64,000 nucleotides of DNA from Corallococcus sp. NCRR. GTDB taxonomy: Bacteria > Myxococcota > Myxococcia > Myxococcales > Myxococcaceae. Below, piece by piece: positions 61,853-64,000 of this stretch. How positions within the stretch are numbered: the first letter of the stretch is position 1; every line of letters starts with the position of its first letter. The stretch is taken from contig NZ_CP114039.1 in the NCBI RefSeq assembly GCF_026965535.1, positions 7,502,001-7,566,000 of the forward strand, given 5' to 3'. The position numbers and the translations under genes were made by a program. The notes beneath the pieces were generated by a model. The model saw only the letters and a program-made list of their open reading frames with translations, was not told the origin of the DNA and searched no databases.

Positions 61853-63832
61853 ATGCAAAAACACTTCCTCGCGGCGCTTGGAGCGCTCGCGATGCTGACG
61901 TCGTGCGCGACGAACCGCCCCACCCCTCCGGGGGGCGACGACACCACCCTCTTCGTCGGCAAGATCATCACCCTGGATGACAAGGGGACGATCGCCGAAG
62001 CCGTCACCGTGGATGGCAAGGGCCGCATCTTGAAGGTCGGCACCGAGAAGGACCTGAGCGCGGGGCTCGGCGTGGGCTCCAAGCGCGTCGAGTTGGAGGA
62101 GGGACAGGTCCTCCTGCCCGGGTTCATCGACCCGCACCTGCACATCCTGCCGACGCTCATCCAGAGCGTGCTGGGCACGCACAACCTGGCGCCCTGCCTG
62201 CCTCCTCCCTACAACCTGTCCACGCCCGAGGAGTGCACGAAGCACCGGGACCTGCTGAGCGCGCTGAGCTCCATGAAGCTGGAGCCCACCACTCCGGAGA
62301 CGGCCAAGATGTTCGTCCTCGGGATGAACCTGGACCCGTCGCGGCAGCAGTTCGTCCCCGGCAAGTGTGGCGTGACGTCGACCGTCGAGTTCATGCAGCA
62401 GCCGAAGCTCTACCTCGACGCGTGTGTGACCAAGGACCGTCCGGTCATCATCCTCGACCAGTCCGGCCACCTCGCCTACGTGAACGACAAGGCCTTCGAG
62501 GCCGTCTGCAAGGGACAGAAGCCGTGCAACCCTCCGGATTCGGTGACGCAGCACGGAGGCCGGTGGGTCGTCGGGGACGATGGCCAGTACACGGGGTTGC
62601 TCGAGGAGTCCGCCGCCTTCGCGCCGTTCCTGGAGGCGACACAGCAGGGAATGATGGTGCGGAGGGACATCCCGAGCGGGAGCCTCCAGTCCCTCCTCAA
62701 GGCCATCCAGGCCCTGCGTGAAGCCGGGCTCACGACCATCGCCGACGGCGGTCTGTCCGATCGGTCGCAGCTCGAGCTGGTCAAGCTCCTGGCCATGAAC
62801 CCGGCCTTCCCGCTGCGTGTCACGGGCGTGGTGACCCACCTGGCGGCGGGGCCGGTCGTGAACGCGAATGGAGACGTCGTCAAACCGGCGCTCAAGCCGA
62901 CCGGGCCCTCGTGCACGCCGAGCCCGGACAACGACTGCGCCCTGCCCAAGTGGCTGGGGGCCGGCGCCATCAAGCTCTGGGTGGACGGTTCGACGCAGGG
63001 GTGCACCGCGCTGCTCGGACAGCCCTATGTCTACGGCACGGATGGACACTGCCCGGAAGCGGGAGAGGGCAAAGGCGACTTCAAGAACGCGAAGGAGCTC
63101 GCGGATGCCATGCGCCCGCTGTGGGCTGACTCAGCCTGGCGCTTCCAGCTGCACGCCAATGGCAATCAAGCGAACCAGTGGGCTGTCGACGCGTTCTCCC
63201 GGCTCCAGGTGGAGCAGACCAACACGCACCGGATGCTGCTCATCCACAACACCGTGGGCCAGGACTCCGTTTCGCAAGCGATTGGTGAGCTGCGCAAGGG
63301 CACACACGTCACCGCCAGCCAAGAGAAGGTGCCGGCGATGGACCTGCGCGTGACGCACCTCATCGGCCACGTAGCGTACTGGGGGGATGCCCTGGCGCGG
63401 ATGCTCCAGAAGAATGGAACGCACCAGGACATCGACATCGACCCGGTGGACTTCAACCGTCGCTACGGCATCCCCTACTCCTTCCACAGCGACTCCATGG
63501 TGACGCCGGCCCGGCCGCTCTGGTTCGTCGAGCAGGCCGTCACGCGGCGCACGTGGGCCTATCCCGACTTCCAGAAGACGTATGTGCTCGGGCCCCAGCA
63601 CGCGACGACCGTCGAGGAGGCCCTGCGCGCGATCACCATCGAGCCGGCGCGCCAGCATGAAATCGACAAGTGGGTGGGCAGCATCGAGCCGGGCAAGGTG
63701 GCGGACTTCGTCGTGCTGGGTGCGAACCCGCTCGACCGTGATCCCGCCAAGGGTGGAGACCCGGCGACCCTCAGCAAGATCCCGGTCGTTCGGACGTACC
63801 TGGGCGGCAAGGACCCCGCGCAGCGGAACTGA
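61853..63832 (+). CDS. Secreted amidohydrolase (YtcJ-like) lipoprotein
   Basis: Metal-dependent amidohydrolase of 659 aa with a lipoprotein signal (FLAALGALAMLTSCA, Cys about residue 18). The amidohydrolase fold begins near residue 35 (LFVGKIITLDD). It carries the metal-binding LPGFIDPHLHILP and later His/Asp sites (LHANGNQANQWAVDAF, PYSFHSDS), and closes with IEPGKVADFVVLGANPLDRDP. This is the YtcJ/DUF1581-type branch, with unknown substrates, often N-acyl or phenolic amides. AGGAGA precedes ATG at 5 nt. A hairpin follows its stop. Confidence 0.88.
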   Translation: MQKHFLAALGALAMLTSCATNRPTPPGGDDTTLFVGKIITLDDKGTIAEAVTVDGKGRILKVGTEKDLSAGLGVGSKRVELEEGQVLLPGFIDPHLHILPTLIQSVLGTHNLAPCLPPPYNLSTPEECTKHRDLLSALSSMKLEPTTPETAKMFVLGMNLDPSRQQFVPGKCGVTSTVEFMQQPKLYLDACVTKDRPVIILDQSGHLAYVNDKAFEAVCKGQKPCNPPDSVTQHGGRWVVGDDGQYTGLLEESAAFAPFLEATQQGMMVRRDIPSGSLQSLLKAIQALREAGLTTIADGGLSDRSQLELVKLLAMNPAFPLRVTGVVTHLAAGPVVNANGDVVKPALKPTGPSCTPSPDNDCALPKWLGAGAIKLWVDGSTQGCTALLGQPYVYGTDGHCPEAGEGKGDFKNAKELADAMRPLWADSAWRFQLHANGNQANQWAVDAFSRLQVEQTNTHRMLLIHNTVGQDSVSQAIGELRKGTHVTASQEKVPAMDLRVTHLIGHVAYWGDALARMLQKNGTHQDIDIDPVDFNRRYGIPYSFHSDSMVTPARPLWFVEQAVTRRTWAYPDFQKTYVLGPQHATTVEEALRAITIEPARQHEIDKWVGSIEPGKVADFVVLGANPLDRDPAKGGDPATLSKIPVVRTYLGGKDPAQRN

Positions 63833-63846
63833 GTGATTCACCCGGC

Positions 63847-63871
63847 GCGTCGTCCGAACCGCGGGCGACGC
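63847..63871 (+). terminator. Terminator after the amidohydrolase gene
   Basis: GCGTCGTCCG and CGGGCGACGC pair over 10 bp with one G-U, around a 5-nt loop, 14 nt past the stop codon. CCCTTTGTCTTCT follows, a loose T-rich tail. The remaining DNA to 64000 shows no further feature. Confidence 0.6.
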
Positions 63872-64000
63872 CCCTTTGTCTTCTCAGTCAGGACGTCTGG
63901 AGCTGGCCAGCAGGACATACGGCTCTCACGCAGCCTCACTCTTCAAGGATCCTCGTGGCGAACGTGAAGGGTGTCGCGCTCATGCCGGGTTCCCCTCCTG

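Overview
The window is dense, very GC-rich DNA (about 70 % by eye). Several traits point to a myxobacterium of the Myxococcaceae, such as Corallococcus or Myxococcus: many GTG starts, long Pro/Ala/Lys-rich tails on otherwise standard proteins, many lipoproteins, an ECF41 sigma module, an HD-GYP response regulator, and DUF937-OmpA and alpha-2-macroglobulin envelope proteins. The genus is inferred from gene content only. I see no rRNA, tRNA, insertion sequence, prophage or CRISPR array; it looks like ordinary chromosome.

Layout. 0-3.6 kb: a LysR regulator, then a three-gene ECF41 unit (two tandem carboxymuconolactone decarboxylase-like genes plus the sigma factor) with an ECF41-type promoter, and a divergent PPOX flavoprotein. 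3.6-7.7 kb: a ferric-iron-type ABC importer on the minus strand, with three copies of a palindrome between the binding-protein and permease genes. 7.9-15.5 kb: aldo/keto reductase, secreted GH16 glucanase and polysaccharide deacetylase, a BtuFDC/FecCD-type importer, a TPR lipoprotein and a small membrane protein. 15.5-23.5 kb: RNase R with a repeat-containing tail, an unusual histone-H1-like/chagasin-like protein, moeA, ribA and an MBL-fold hydrolase. 23.5-28.5 kb: a lipoate cluster (lipA, an E2 acyltransferase, a zinc-finger ATPase-like protein, lipB fused to a Nudix domain); lpdA, the E3 that uses lipoyl groups, lies at 44.6 kb. 28.6-42.5 kb: DUF72 protein, then envelope genes (DUF937-OmpA; the translationally coupled alpha-2-macroglobulin, pbpC and SpoIID genes; a tail-anchored repeat protein). 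42.6-47.8 kb: SDR enzyme with a divergent WYL regulator, lpdA and two unknown proteins.

48.0-55.4 kb: a complete nine-gene histidine operon (hisG-D-C-H-A-B-F-N-IE) in which every junction overlaps by 1 or 4 nt. Just upstream is a short open frame with nine His codons out of thirty, followed by a textbook intrinsic terminator and mutually exclusive pairings. This looks like a ribosome-mediated histidine attenuator and is the most notable regulatory find here.

55.4-64 kb: thiO (glycine oxidase), an HD-GYP response regulator, moaA, a DUF4870 membrane protein, thiC under a clear TPP riboswitch, and a lipoprotein amidohydrolase preceded by a repeated GACAYGTCA motif. thiO and thiC together supply thiamine precursors; moeA and moaA are separate molybdenum-cofactor loci.
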